A stretch of 56,820 nucleotides of DNA from Chloroflexota bacterium. Lineage in GTDB: Bacteria; Chloroflexota; Ktedonobacteria; Ktedonobacterales; JADMIN01. Positions 34,406 through 42,845 of this stretch are shown piece by piece. Both the position numbers and the translations under genes were made by a program. The stretch covers positions 1 to 56,820 of the forward strand of contig JAJPKE010000043.1 of the NCBI GenBank assembly GCA_021323855.1, given 5' to 3'. Below the pieces are notes generated by a model that was given only the letters and a program-made list of their open reading frames with translations, was not told where the DNA came from and made no database searches. Within the stretch, counting starts at the first letter, position 1, and each line of letters starts with the position of its first letter.

Positions 34406-34569
34406 CCAGGTTGTCTCCTTGATGATCTATACCAGTTGTACATGTCTCTATCACAGTGGTTGGCGCATAGATTGATGTAGACGACGATGTACACGTGTTG
34501 TCGCACCTCTCTACGGCGCAACGCGGTTGGGGTTGTATTTTTGGCCCTGTTCGATAATAGATAGACGTA

Positions 34570-35808
34570 TCAATCGAGGCGAAAAAGCAGCGCCTTGAGG
34601 TAGCGGTCTTCGGGGAACCCTGGCAGGCTGGGGTGGTCCAGGCTCGGCCCGAACGAGGCGATCAACTGCGCCGAACGATGCGCGATACGTAATCCCTGGC
34701 GCACGGCATTCTCGAACTCCGCCAAATCCACCCCGCCGGAGCAGGAACAGGTCAGCAGCAGGCCATCCGGAGCGACGACCCGCGCGCCATGCGTATTCAG
34801 CGTTTCGTAGCCACGCAGTGCGCGTTCCTTCATGCCGAGGTTTTTGGCAAAGGCAGGCGGATCGAGAATGACGACATCGAAGGTTTTGCCAGCCTGCGCT
34901 GCGCTCTGGAGATAGCGGTTGACATCGCCAACGACGAACTGATGCTGATCCGTTTCGCCTGCCTCACCCGCCGCACCAATCTCGTGACCATTGAGCGCAT
35001 AGTTGCGTTTCGCCAGCTCCAGCGCCGCCGTCGAGGCATCGACATTGACGGTACGTAGCGATGGATTGTGGACGAGATCCGCCAGCGCGAAGCCGCCGGA
35101 ATAGGAGAAACAATTGAGCAGGCTCGTCGCGCGTCGCGCCAGCTCGCCAATCGTCGCGCGCTTATCGCGTTGATCGAGGAAGAAGCCAGTCTTCTGCCCG
35201 TGCCAGGGGTCCACCAGATAGCGCACCGCGCCCTCGGAGACTTCAATGGTCTCCGGCATGCTGCCCGCGAGCAACGACGCTTCGCCCGCCGCCAATCCTT
35301 CGCGCTCACGCACGCGGATATCGTCGCGCGCCAGCATCCCCTCCGGCGCCAGCACTTGTTGCAGCGCGGCGGTAATTTCGGCGCGCTGGCGTTCGACGCC
35401 TGCCGTATGAAACTGCGCCACCAGCCAGCGATCATAACGGTCAACGATCAGGCCGGGGAGATAGTCTGCCTCAGCGTGGACGAGGCGATAGGCGGTGATA
35501 TCCTCCGGCAGCAGACGCCGCAGCTTCAGCGCGCGCTCGATGCGCCGGACGTAGAACGCATCGTCAATGCGCTCATCCTGGTTGAGCGTCAACACGCGAA
35601 ACGCCAGGCTATTGCGCGCATTGAGATGTCCCCTGGCAACCCACTGACCCTGGCTGGAGACGACATCCACGACAGCGCCCGCTGGGATATCCGCAGGCAA
35701 ATTGGCAAACGCGCCGGAGAAGAGCCAGGGATGCCCCGTCAGCACGGAATATTCGCGCCCGGAACGCAGACGCAACGCTGGATATGTCTCGCCACTGATG
35801 TCTCCCAT
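34570..35808 (-). CDS. Class I rRNA methyltransferase (RlmI-like) with PUA domain
   Basis: The 412 residues start with a PUA domain (LRLRSGREYSVLTGHPWLFSGAF) and continue through the EEHEE-like region into a SAM-binding Rossmann domain: GQKTGFFLDQRDKR, LLNCFSYSGGFALA (motif I), TVNVDASTAALELAKRNYALNG, VILDPPAFAK (motif IV) and LLTCSCSGGV, where a Cys pair occurs as in m5C methyltransferases. E. coli RlmI makes m5C1962 in 23S rRNA. Some relatives act on other positions, so the site is inference. GAGG lies ten bases before the ATG. It has its own divergent upstream region with repeat A. Confidence 0.9.
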   Translation of the reverse strand: MGDISGETYPALRLRSGREYSVLTGHPWLFSGAFANLPADIPAGAVVDVVSSQGQWVARGHLNARNSLAFRVLTLNQDERIDDAFYVRRIERALKLRRLLPEDITAYRLVHAEADYLPGLIVDRYDRWLVAQFHTAGVERQRAEITAALQQVLAPEGMLARDDIRVREREGLAAGEASLLAGSMPETIEVSEGAVRYLVDPWHGQKTGFFLDQRDKRATIGELARRATSLLNCFSYSGGFALADLVHNPSLRTVNVDASTAALELAKRNYALNGHEIGAAGEAGETDQHQFVVGDVNRYLQSAAQAGKTFDVVILDPPAFAKNLGMKERALRGYETLNTHGARVVAPDGLLLTCSCSGGVDLAEFENAVRQGLRIAHRSAQLIASFGPSLDHPSLPGFPEDRYLKALLFRLD

Positions 35809-35914
35809 GATCGAGCCGCCTCTCGTTCTCTCTGTCTAGCAGTTCCTTCTAGCGATTCCTTGCGCTATAGGCATGGATTTCACCCAGGCCAGGAACATAG
35901 TATATCGCATGAGT

Positions 35915-35951
35915 CCTCACCCCCGGCCCTCTCCCTGCAAGGAGAGGGGAG
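35915..35951 (+). repeat. Dispersed repeat family A, copy 4
   Basis: CCTCACCCCCGGCCCTCTCC, loop CTGCAA, GGAGAGGGGAG. Unlike the other copies it lies in a divergent gap, between the RlmI-like gene start and the DUF1634 gene start. Confidence 0.75.
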
Positions 35952-36095
35952 TCAAGACATACCAGATGAGTGATGCAGTCTCCCTTGATATGAAATCTCT
36001 TGCCATGATACGCTGAAGTGTGTGGGCTGCGAACGCGCCTTTTCCGTAAAGCACGACGCTCTCAATACAAAGGCGGGAAGGCATGGGAGAACATC

Positions 36096-36530
36096 ATGGC
36101 TGACACGCCGGAAGATCAAACAGAGCCGGCTAACGCGACTCAAGCGAATGAAGGAGCCGAACGTGACAGCCTCGTTCACCGGACGGAACTCATCATCAGT
36201 TCGGTGTTGCGGGGCGGCGTTCTCCTCAGCGCAGCCGTGATTGCGTTTGGTGTTCTCCTCTTCTATCTGCGTGGTTCGCCAGTCTTCATCTACCCCAGCG
36301 GGCGGCGATTCCCCACAAGTCTCCCCGGCGTCTGGTATGGCCTCGCACATGGCGACCCGCGTGCCATTGTCGCGCTGGGCCTCGTGCTGCTGCTGGCGAC
36401 GCCGGTGGTGCGCGTCGCCGTCTCGATCATCGCCTTCGCCGTCAGCCGCGACCGTCTCTATGTCGCCATTACGGCGCTGGTGCTGGCGATTCTGATCTTC
36501 AGTTTCTTATCTGGGCTGGGGGGAGGGTGA
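36096..36530 (+). CDS. DUF1634 membrane protein
   Basis: The 144-residue protein has a hydrophilic 30-residue N-terminus and three hydrophobic segments. The start of the family domain, HRTELIISSVLRGGVLLSAAVIAFGV, and the central LARGDP-like LAHGDPRAIVALGLVLLLATPVVRVAVS identify DUF1634. The ATG at 36096 has GGGAG six bases upstream; longer forms from 36018 lack a site. It is followed after one base by a TauE/SafE permease, its usual neighbour, suggesting a two-protein membrane transporter. Confidence 0.88.
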   Translation: MADTPEDQTEPANATQANEGAERDSLVHRTELIISSVLRGGVLLSAAVIAFGVLLFYLRGSPVFIYPSGRRFPTSLPGVWYGLAHGDPRAIVALGLVLLLATPVVRVAVSIIAFAVSRDRLYVAITALVLAILIFSFLSGLGGG

Positions 36531-36531
36531 G

Positions 36532-37389
36532 ATGCTGACCGAACCCCATCTGCTCTTTTTCATTCTGGTGTTTTTTGCCAGCGTCGGCGCTGGACTGATC
36601 GGCTCGCTCGTGGGGTTGGGCGGCGGCGTGTTCGTCGTGCCGCTGCTCACCATCGCCTTCGGCCTGCCGTTTGAGACGGCGGTTGGCGCGTCCATTGTCT
36701 CCGTCATCGCCACCTCTAGCGGCGCAGCGGCGGCCTATGTGAAGGACCACATCACCAACCTGCGCGTTGGCATGTTCCTGGAAATCGCTACCACCATCGG
36801 CGCGGTCAGCGGCGCTGTCCTTGCAAGTGTCGCGCCAACCGGCTTCTTGTTTCTGCTCTTCGGCACGGTTCTCATCATTTCGGCGATCCCGCTGATCCGC
36901 AAGATTGGCGAGGAACTACCACAGCATGTCGTCAGCGACCGCTGGGCGCGTATCCTCGCGCTGCCCAGCAGCTACCCCGATGCGCAACTGAAGCGAACCG
37001 TGCAGTATGGCGTCACCCGGGTGCCACTGGGCTTTGGGTTGATGTATATTGCCGGCGCACTCTCTGGGTTGCTTGGCATCGGCAGCGGCACCTTCAAGGT
37101 GCTAGCGATGGATACGGCAATGCGCCTGCCGATGAAGGTATCTACCACCACCAGCAACTTCATGATCGGCGTAACGGCAGCCGCCAGCGCAGGCATCTAC
37201 TTCGAGCGCGGTGACATTCACCCGATGGTAGCCGCGCCGGTAGCCCTCGGCGTGCTGGCTGGCGCTACCATCGGCGCGCGCACGCTTGTCAAGCTCTCCA
37301 ACAGTACCATCCGCAAAATCTTCGTGCCGTTGATTGTGCTGGTCGCCATCCGCATGCTCATCAGCGGCATCGGCCTGATGATTCACTGA
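36532..37389 (+). CDS. TauE/SafE family anion permease
   Basis: The 285-residue membrane protein has about eight hydrophobic segments in two related halves: SVGAGLIGSLVGLGGGVFVVPLLT and GALSGLLGIGSGTFKVLAMD. The paired GLGGG/GIGSG motifs are typical of TauE/SafE (COG0730) carriers for sulfite, sulfoacetate and related organic anions. The specific substrate is unknown. The ATG follows a GGGGGGAGGG stretch at the end of the DUF1634 gene, so the two genes form a tightly coupled operon. Confidence 0.9.
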   Translation: MLTEPHLLFFILVFFASVGAGLIGSLVGLGGGVFVVPLLTIAFGLPFETAVGASIVSVIATSSGAAAAYVKDHITNLRVGMFLEIATTIGAVSGAVLASVAPTGFLFLLFGTVLIISAIPLIRKIGEELPQHVVSDRWARILALPSSYPDAQLKRTVQYGVTRVPLGFGLMYIAGALSGLLGIGSGTFKVLAMDTAMRLPMKVSTTTSNFMIGVTAAASAGIYFERGDIHPMVAAPVALGVLAGATIGARTLVKLSNSTIRKIFVPLIVLVAIRMLISGIGLMIH

Positions 37390-37393
37390 TCGT

Positions 37394-38431
37394 CTAGCGT
37401 CTGCGCAACGCCAACTGCCCCAGCATGCCAATGAAGACGGCGACGATGCCACCACACCACGCGTAGAAGCCGATGGCATGATGCGCTACGGTGGCAATGG
37501 CGAAACCGTGATCGCGCACCAACGGCAGATTGCCAAGCGAACCGACACCAGCGAAACCAGCCGCCGCCACCAGTACGATAAAAAGCAGCGTCGCCGCGCC
37601 CCACAGCACGGGGAAGAACAGCAGTGTCGCGCAGCCGGAGAGACCAAAGAGGCCGATGATCTTATTCAGCAGCGTGACGACCAGATTGAAGAGAATCAGC
37701 ACCGCTGAGAGAACCACCACTGCGCCAAAGAGAAAGTTGGCTGTCTTTACCGCCAGCGCGCCAGTGTCCACACCTGCCGTCTGCTGGATGCGTGCATTGG
37801 TGAAGTCGCGGATGTAAACGGCTGTGCCGTCTGCGGCCACACCCCAGGCTTGCGAGAGCGCGAATCCCATCACCAGCACGCCGACGACGAGGATGATATG
37901 GGCAATTGGCAGGTGTGGCAGCGAGATGCCGGCGGGCGAGCGATGCCTGGCATGCCCGGCGGGCTGCGCCGCATACTGCTGGCGCGCGGGGCGAGCATCA
38001 TAGTCATCATATTCTGGCGGGCGACGCGGCGCTTTTGGTGGCGCCTGGTAGCGCGGGCGCGCAGGTGGCGGCGGTGGTTGTGGTGGGCGCTGCTGTACTG
38101 GCCCAGCAGGACCCACTGGCCCGATTGGCGCTTGCGGCGTCGGCCAGTGGGCAGCATGCCCGCCAGCGGGATACTGCATGGGATCCGGCGCATACGCAGG
38201 CGGCTGAAACGGCGTGCCATCGGCATTGTAGCGCCCATAGCCAGCATTTCCGGCGTTCCCGCCATATCCGGGGCCACCCGGATTGCCAGGATTCGCCCCA
38301 GGCAATGAGTCTGGGTCGGTTGGCATGGAGTTAGGGTCCTGGAAGTTGCCAGGAATATTGCGGCCATATGGGCGTTGCTGCCCCGGCTGCCTGGGTTGCC
38401 CATATGGCGGTTGGTTCGGATCATCCCACAT
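37394..38431 (-). CDS. Pro/Gly/Gln-rich multi-pass membrane protein of unknown function
   Basis: The 345-residue protein has a disordered N-terminal half (residues 1-165) full of Pro, Gly, Gln, Asn and Tyr, with PPPPP and QPPYGQP stretches, and a C-terminal half with about five hydrophobic segments starting at LPIAHIILVVGVLVMGFALSQ. It resembles proline-rich DUF4190-like or Tic20-like bacterial membrane proteins only in layout. GAGGAGAT precedes the ATG. It converges on TauE with four bases between the stops. The function is unknown. Confidence 0.75.
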   Translation of the reverse strand: MWDDPNQPPYGQPRQPGQQRPYGRNIPGNFQDPNSMPTDPDSLPGANPGNPGGPGYGGNAGNAGYGRYNADGTPFQPPAYAPDPMQYPAGGHAAHWPTPQAPIGPVGPAGPVQQRPPQPPPPPARPRYQAPPKAPRRPPEYDDYDARPARQQYAAQPAGHARHRSPAGISLPHLPIAHIILVVGVLVMGFALSQAWGVAADGTAVYIRDFTNARIQQTAGVDTGALAVKTANFLFGAVVVLSAVLILFNLVVTLLNKIIGLFGLSGCATLLFFPVLWGAATLLFIVLVAAAGFAGVGSLGNLPLVRDHGFAIATVAHHAIGFYAWCGGIVAVFIGMLGQLALRRR

Positions 38432-38655
38432 AGCTGCCTATCTCCTCTTGCCTGCGTCTACCTGCCCATGCCCACATGCCCACATGCTCGATGTCTATGC
38501 AGTCCACGCAATCGCTACTTCACTGCCGCTTCTGCTTGACCATAATACCGTCTCATCAGCGAGTGGGCAACGTGAATAGGACGTTTATTGGGCAAACGGC
38601 AGAAGCCCTCACATCGAGAATACGGATGAGAGGTGATACAGGGGTCATAGTTGCA

Positions 38656-38685
38656 TTGTATAGGCAGCATGCCAGGGATTATAAT
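38656..38685 (+). promoter_or_regulatory. Probable promoter of the tyrosine recombinase gene
   Basis: TTGTAT (38656-38661), an 18-nt spacer and a perfect TATAAT (38680-38685). The predicted start near 38692 would give a leader of about 130 nt before the recombinase ATG. The rest of the 392-nt divergent gap shows no gene. Confidence 0.55.
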
Positions 38686-38697
38686 ACCTGACGTTAC

Positions 38698-38717
38698 GCA
38701 ATTGTCAGGCAATTGTC
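38698..38717 (+). promoter_or_regulatory. Two direct GCAATTGTC repeats, 11 bp apart, just past the predicted transcription start
   Basis: GCAATTGTC occurs at 38698-38706 and 38709-38717. The one-helical-turn spacing just downstream of the predicted start is that of a repressor operator. The binding protein is unknown. Confidence 0.4.
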
Positions 38718-38823
38718 GAGACGCCATGTGGGTACTGCCGGCTTAGGTGAGCGTCGGGTCACTTATGCAAACCCCTTTGGGCGAAATCTTTCTTATGTAG
38801 AAGCGAGGCGAGTGGAACGCGCT

Positions 38824-39696
38824 ATGGATGATCTAATCCAGGAGTTTGTTATCGCCCTGGCCTCCGAGCGGAAATCTAGTCAGAACACGCTTGGTGCTTA
38901 TCGAACCGATCTGCGGCAACTGGCCGACTTCCTCGCGCAGCGCGGCATCTCCAGTTGGGCGGCGGTGACTCCGGCTCATATTGCCGATTTCGTGTTGCTC
39001 CTGCGGCAGCGCCAGTATGCAACCACGTCTATCGCACGCAAAGTCGCTGCCCTGAAGTCGTTCTTCCATTATCTTCAGGCGGCGCATCACGTGGAAACTG
39101 ATCCCACCGAAGAGATGCAAGCGCCACGGGTGGAGAAAGACCTGCCGCACGCGCTCTCACCTGAAGAGGTCGAGCGGCTCTTTGCCGTGGTTCAAGCAAC
39201 CTCTGGCGTGAGTCAGCGCGATCTGGCGATGCTGCACACCATTTATTCCACCGGCATGCGCGTCACGGAGTTGGTGTCGCTCAACATCAATCATGTTGAT
39301 CTCACGCGCGGGCATGTCAGATGCAGTGGACACAACCGGAAAGAGCGGATATTGCCGCTCTCGCTGGCCGCGCAACACGCGCTCGGCTCGTATATGGACG
39401 GCTATCGCCAGTTCTTGCTCCGCCACACGGATGAACCGGCGCTATTCCTCAATCACCACGGCCAACGGCTCACGCGCCAGGGCTTCTGGTTGATTATCAA
39501 GAGCTATGCGCGCGAGGCAGGCATCGAGCATATTACGCCGCACACGCTACGCCATTCGTTTGCGCTCGACATGCTCGGGCGCGGCATGGAACTGCGCTCC
39601 GTGCAGGAATTGCTGGGCCATGCCAATATCTCGACAACGCATGTCTACAAACAGATGCGGCGCGCGCAACAGCCAGTGCCCATCACGGTGCCATAA
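38824..39696 (+). CDS. Tyrosine recombinase, XerC/XerD-like
   Basis: The protein has 290 residues from the ATG at 38824; the frame stays open upstream to a TTG at 38713, so the start is uncertain. The N-terminal SAM-like core-binding domain (EFVIALASERKSSQNTLGAYRTDLRQL) precedes a catalytic domain with Arg in YSTGMRVTEL, Lys in HNRKERILP, HTLRHSF, LLGHANISTTHVY, and the nucleophile Tyr. Length and similarity fit the chromosome-dimer resolvases XerC/XerD. No integrase-type neighbours are present, though a second Xer gene elsewhere would be needed for dif recombination. Confidence 0.9.
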   Translation: MDDLIQEFVIALASERKSSQNTLGAYRTDLRQLADFLAQRGISSWAAVTPAHIADFVLLLRQRQYATTSIARKVAALKSFFHYLQAAHHVETDPTEEMQAPRVEKDLPHALSPEEVERLFAVVQATSGVSQRDLAMLHTIYSTGMRVTELVSLNINHVDLTRGHVRCSGHNRKERILPLSLAAQHALGSYMDGYRQFLLRHTDEPALFLNHHGQRLTRQGFWLIIKSYAREAGIEHITPHTLRHSFALDMLGRGMELRSVQELLGHANISTTHVYKQMRRAQQPVPITVP

Positions 39697-39740
39697 TCGC
39701 CGTAACAGCCTTATAGCCGTTCTAGCCAAAACCGGCAAAA

Positions 39741-39756
39741 TTGCCAAAATTGGCAA
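39741..39756. promoter_or_regulatory. 16-bp palindrome upstream of the purine nucleoside phosphorylase gene
   Basis: TTGCCAA-AA-TTGGCAA lies between the recombinase stop and the phosphorylase start, 110 nt upstream of the latter. Such a perfect AT-centred palindrome is a typical operator shape; the regulator is unknown. Confidence 0.4.
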
Positions 39757-39865
39757 GATGCGCGCAACGAATCGAAACGTTATCATTCTGCACGTGGTAG
39801 CTGAGGATTTCCCCTCGCTACCGCGTCGTCTTTTTCAGTAGAGAAACCTGCCCAGGAGGCCAATC

Positions 39866-40765
39866 TTGCCAAATGTATCAGGACGCAAAAGATCGAATAC
39901 AGCTACAGCAGCCACGCTATCGGCGCTACAGCAGGCACAAGAGGCGGCGGACGCTGTACGCACCCGCACGCCGCTCGTTCCACGGGCTGGCCTGATCCTG
40001 GGAACGGGCCTGGGCGACCTGGCGGAACAAATCAGCGACGCGACGATCATTCCCTACGCCGATATTCCACACTTTCCCACCCCCACCGTCGCCGGGCATG
40101 CGGGGCGGCTGGTACTGGGCCAGTTGAGCGGTGTCGCCGTCGCAGCGTTGCAGGGGCGCTTCCATCTCTATGAGGGTTATACGCCGGAGCAGGTGGTGCT
40201 GCCAACGCGAACGCTACGCCAGCTTGGGGCCGATATCCTGATCGTCACCAACGCGGCTGGTGGGCTGGCGCCGGGGCAACACGCGGGTGATCTGCTGCTG
40301 ATCTCGGACCATATCGGGCTGCCGATGATGGCGGGCCTCAATCCCTTGCGGGGGCCGAATGACGAACAGTTGGGGCCGCGCTTCCCTGCGATGACTGGCG
40401 CGTATGACGCCGACCTGCGCGCCAGCGCCCGGCAGGCGGCGCAAGCAGAGGGATTTGCGCTGCGTGAGGGCGTCTATGTGATGGTCAGCGGCCCCAACTA
40501 TGAATCGCCCGCCGAGCTGCGCTTCCTGCGCACCATCGGCGCCGATGCCGTCGGCATGTCCACCGTGCCCGAGGTGCTGGCCGCAGTCCATATGGGGATG
40601 CGCGTGCTGGCCGTCAGTTGCATCACCAATGTTGCGCTCCCCGCCGAAGGCGAGGAACTGCCAGAACCCAACCATGCTGAGGTAGTGGCGACGGCGGAGC
40701 GCGCAGGTGCCCAGCTTGCCGCGCTGGTGCGCGGCGTATTGGCAGCACTGCCAGCAACTCTATAA
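39866..40765 (+). CDS. punA: Purine nucleoside phosphorylase (trimeric, PunA type)
   Basis: This enzyme phosphorolyses guanosine and inosine to the base and ribose-1-phosphate in purine salvage. Class II PNP signatures are in order: GLILGTGLGDLA (phosphate), GRFHLYEGY, VTNAAGGLAPG, GPNYESPAELRFLRTIGADAVGMSTVPE, and CITNVALP. The start is a TTG at 39866, six bases after AGGAGG. The last motif, THV or TNV followed by Asn or Thr, separates PNP from MTA phosphorylase; VGMSTVPEV and the Asn in SCITN favour PNP. It has 299 residues with a 35-residue N-terminal extension. Confidence 0.93.
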   Translation: MPNVSGRKRSNTATAATLSALQQAQEAADAVRTRTPLVPRAGLILGTGLGDLAEQISDATIIPYADIPHFPTPTVAGHAGRLVLGQLSGVAVAALQGRFHLYEGYTPEQVVLPTRTLRQLGADILIVTNAAGGLAPGQHAGDLLLISDHIGLPMMAGLNPLRGPNDEQLGPRFPAMTGAYDADLRASARQAAQAEGFALREGVYVMVSGPNYESPAELRFLRTIGADAVGMSTVPEVLAAVHMGMRVLAVSCITNVALPAEGEELPEPNHAEVVATAERAGAQLAALVRGVLAALPATL

Positions 40766-40821
40766 TTGAGAGTTACGTCGTCTGCCAATTGCAGTAAAAG
40801 TTATCTTCTACTCCGCGTGCT

Positions 40822-40860
40822 TCCCCCTCTCCTCGCGGGAGAGGGGGACAGGGGGTGAGG
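40822..40860 (-). repeat. Dispersed repeat family A, copy 5
   Basis: Reverse-orientation copy, TCCCCCTCTCC, TCGCG, GGAGAGGGGG, then GGGGGTGAGG, between the convergent phosphorylase gene and the next minus-strand gene. Confidence 0.75.
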
Positions 40861-40868
40861 TCTATTTG

Positions 40869-41441
40869 CTAGCCGGTGATGGTGATGGAGCCGTCCACAT
40901 GATAAATGTAGTCACCTGCTCCAGTCGCGGATATCGTGAACGCATAGGCGCCCGCTGGAAGGGTGGGCGCCTGCACAGACCAGATAGCTTCTCCCTGCGC
41001 ATTCGAGACCTGTGGCGCGGGCCATTGTGATGGTTGCTGAAAGAGCGGAGAGCCGCCATCCTGCGGTGGTCCCATTTTACAGAGAACGCCCGCCAACGGC
41101 GTAGCGCCTCCTGGCGCCAGCACAGCAACGACCACGGTAAATTTTTGTCCGGGGGCAACGCTGTTTGGCGAAACACCGTCCAATGACAGCGAGAATCCAG
41201 AAGGTGGTACTATCGTCGCCACACTGGTAGAGGTGGACGTTGCATTCGCGGTATTGGTTGCGGTAGCGCGCTGCGAATTGGCGGTGTTCGTCGCGCGGGC
41301 CACAGGCCCACCCACACCACCGCCATTGACAAGCTGGCGCGCGCCAAACCCCGCCGCCAGGCCGATAACCACGAAGGCAAGCAGCACCAGGGCGATCAGC
41401 GCGGGATGTGGTGGTCGCCGCATCTCCGGGTAGCGCGCCAT
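40869..41441 (-). CDS. Membrane-anchored extracytoplasmic protein with Ig-like domain (unknown)
   Basis: The 190-residue protein has an N-terminal hydrophobic segment (residues 13-35) after a short basic tail, an Ala/Asn/Thr-rich spacer with repeated TNTAN units, and a C-terminal beta-rich domain (SLSLDGVSPNSVAPGQKFTVVVAVLAPGG, ending in YHVDGSITITG). The type II orientation puts the domain outside the cell. Ig-like, possibly CARDB-type, is a guess. AGGAG precedes the ATG. It follows the ParA-like gene by 58 nt on the same strand. Confidence 0.7.
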   Translation of the reverse strand: MARYPEMRRPPHPALIALVLLAFVVIGLAAGFGARQLVNGGGVGGPVARATNTANSQRATATNTANATSTSTSVATIVPPSGFSLSLDGVSPNSVAPGQKFTVVVAVLAPGGATPLAGVLCKMGPPQDGGSPLFQQPSQWPAPQVSNAQGEAIWSVQAPTLPAGAYAFTISATGAGDYIYHVDGSITITG

Positions 41442-41499
41442 GTCGTCTCCTCTCTGCTCATCACCATATCCGGCGTCTACACTTGCTCACCCACACCAC

Positions 41500-42483
41500 T
41501 CATGCGCGCAGGGTGGCATGCGTCTTCTCAAAATCGCCGAGCATCACTTCGCTGTTTGCTGGTAGCAGCACCGAAATATCGAAAATGCGCGTCTCCGGTG
41601 GCATCAGCGCCGGTCCGCGCCGGGTTCGCGTCAGACGTTCGAGGCCAGATTCACGCAAGATTTGCTCGGCCAGCAGCACATAGGCCGCCCATTGCGCGAA
41701 GTCCTGCGTGCGCTCCCAGATCGGCTCACCATAGCGAAACGCCTGCTCATAAAACTCCGTCTGGCGCACGGCATAGGGATAGAGGCGACGCCCAAGCGGC
41801 TCACCCTCCACCTCGCCAGATTGCCGGATGGTCTGCACAATCTCGAATACGCGCTTGTTCTTCTGGTCGCAGCGCGTCAGCAATATTCCTGCGAGATTGA
41901 TTGGATGCCCGGAGGCGCGCACCCGCGTGAGCAGGCGCAACATCGCCTCCAACCCTTCCAACGCCGGAGTTTCGGGAATTAACGGCACGATGATGTGGTC
42001 TGAGGCGATGAGCGCATTGGTCATCAGCGGACCACCCTCCGCCGGGAAATCAATGAATGTCAGGTCTATCTGCGGGGCGAGCGCCGCGATGAACCCTTCC
42101 AGCACCCGCTCCGACAGAAAGTGCGCCGCCGCGTCGCTCTGCATCTCATCCCAGGGCAGCACGTGAATGGAGCCACCGGACCAGCTTGGCTGGGAGGCGA
42201 GTTCCACTGGCAACGCCACCGCTTCCAGCGCCGCCAGCGCCAGTTCGGGCGCAGGCGCGCTCCCTGGCGGCAGCAGGTGAAACGACATCATCGCGCTCGA
42301 TAGATCGCTATGCTCACGATCTGGCCAGATGTCGCGCAATGACGAGGTAGTAGTTCCCGGCTGGGCAAGGTCAATCACCAGCACCCGCGCGCCATAGAGC
42401 GCACATAGCCTGGCGACCGTTGAAACCGTAGTAGACTTGCCCTGCCCTCCCTTGCGATTTGCGACCCCATACACATGACGCAT
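41500..42483 (-). CDS. ParA/Soj-family ATPase
   Basis: The 327 residues have the deviant Walker A motif RKGGQGKSTT (Gly replaced by Gln in the usual GGVGKT), Walker A' VLVIDLAQPG and Walker B FIDFPAEGG. The Lys that contacts the neighbouring subunit is present. ParA proteins move DNA or protein cargo in partition or positioning systems. No parB-like gene or parS sequence was recognised, so this is probably an orphan positioning ATPase. AGGA precedes the ATG. Ten-base tandem repeats lie upstream at 42650-42689. Confidence 0.88.
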   Translation of the reverse strand: MRHVYGVANRKGGQGKSTTVSTVARLCALYGARVLVIDLAQPGTTTSSLRDIWPDREHSDLSSAMMSFHLLPPGSAPAPELALAALEAVALPVELASQPSWSGGSIHVLPWDEMQSDAAAHFLSERVLEGFIAALAPQIDLTFIDFPAEGGPLMTNALIASDHIIVPLIPETPALEGLEAMLRLLTRVRASGHPINLAGILLTRCDQKNKRVFEIVQTIRQSGEVEGEPLGRRLYPYAVRQTEFYEQAFRYGEPIWERTQDFAQWAAYVLLAEQILRESGLERLTRTRRGPALMPPETRIFDISVLLPANSEVMLGDFEKTHATLRA

Positions 42484-42649
42484 TGATCGGTTCCTGCCTC
42501 ACTTTATTTCGCTTCAGTCATTTGTTTTGTGGTGGCGGCGCGATGAACTCACCAGCCGCAGCATGTTAGTATTGTTGCGAGCGCCTGTTGATGTCAAGTC
42601 GCACGGTACCTTTTCTGTCCCAGTGATGTGCCGGATTTTGCCTTGCTAG

Positions 42650-42689
42650 ACATAGCTGAACATAGCTGGATAAGACTGGACATAACCCG
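42650..42689. promoter_or_regulatory. 10-bp tandem repeats in the ParA/kinase divergent gap
   Basis: Four 10-bp units in register: ACATAGCTGA, ACATAGCTGG, ATAAGACTGG, ACATAACCCG. The helical-phase spacing in the 362-nt divergent region suggests a multi-site protein-binding element serving either the ParA-like gene or the kinase gene. The remaining gap holds only the promoter at 42705-42734. Confidence 0.45.
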
Positions 42690-42704
42690 CAGGTCCCGTC
42701 TCCG

Positions 42705-42734
42705 TTGACGTGAGCGTATCCAACCGCCTAGAAT
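42705..42734 (+). promoter_or_regulatory. Probable promoter of the second two-component operon
   Basis: TTGACG (42705-42710), an 18-nt spacer and TAGAAT (42729-42734). The start near 42741 gives a leader of about 105 nt. It abuts the 10-bp tandem repeats. Confidence 0.5.
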
Positions 42735-42845
42735 AGCTTGCGCCACGGCAATTCCACGGCTACCTGCAATCCAGCCCAAGCCCAATCACAACTGGCGACC
42801 GTGAATCAGTAGAGCAAGAGCAAGAACAGGTGACGGCGAGGCATC

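Noticed and set aside
42650..42689. Short tandem repeats as a CRISPR array
   Set aside because: Units are 10 bp with no spacers and no cas genes nearby; no CRISPR array was found anywhere in the window.
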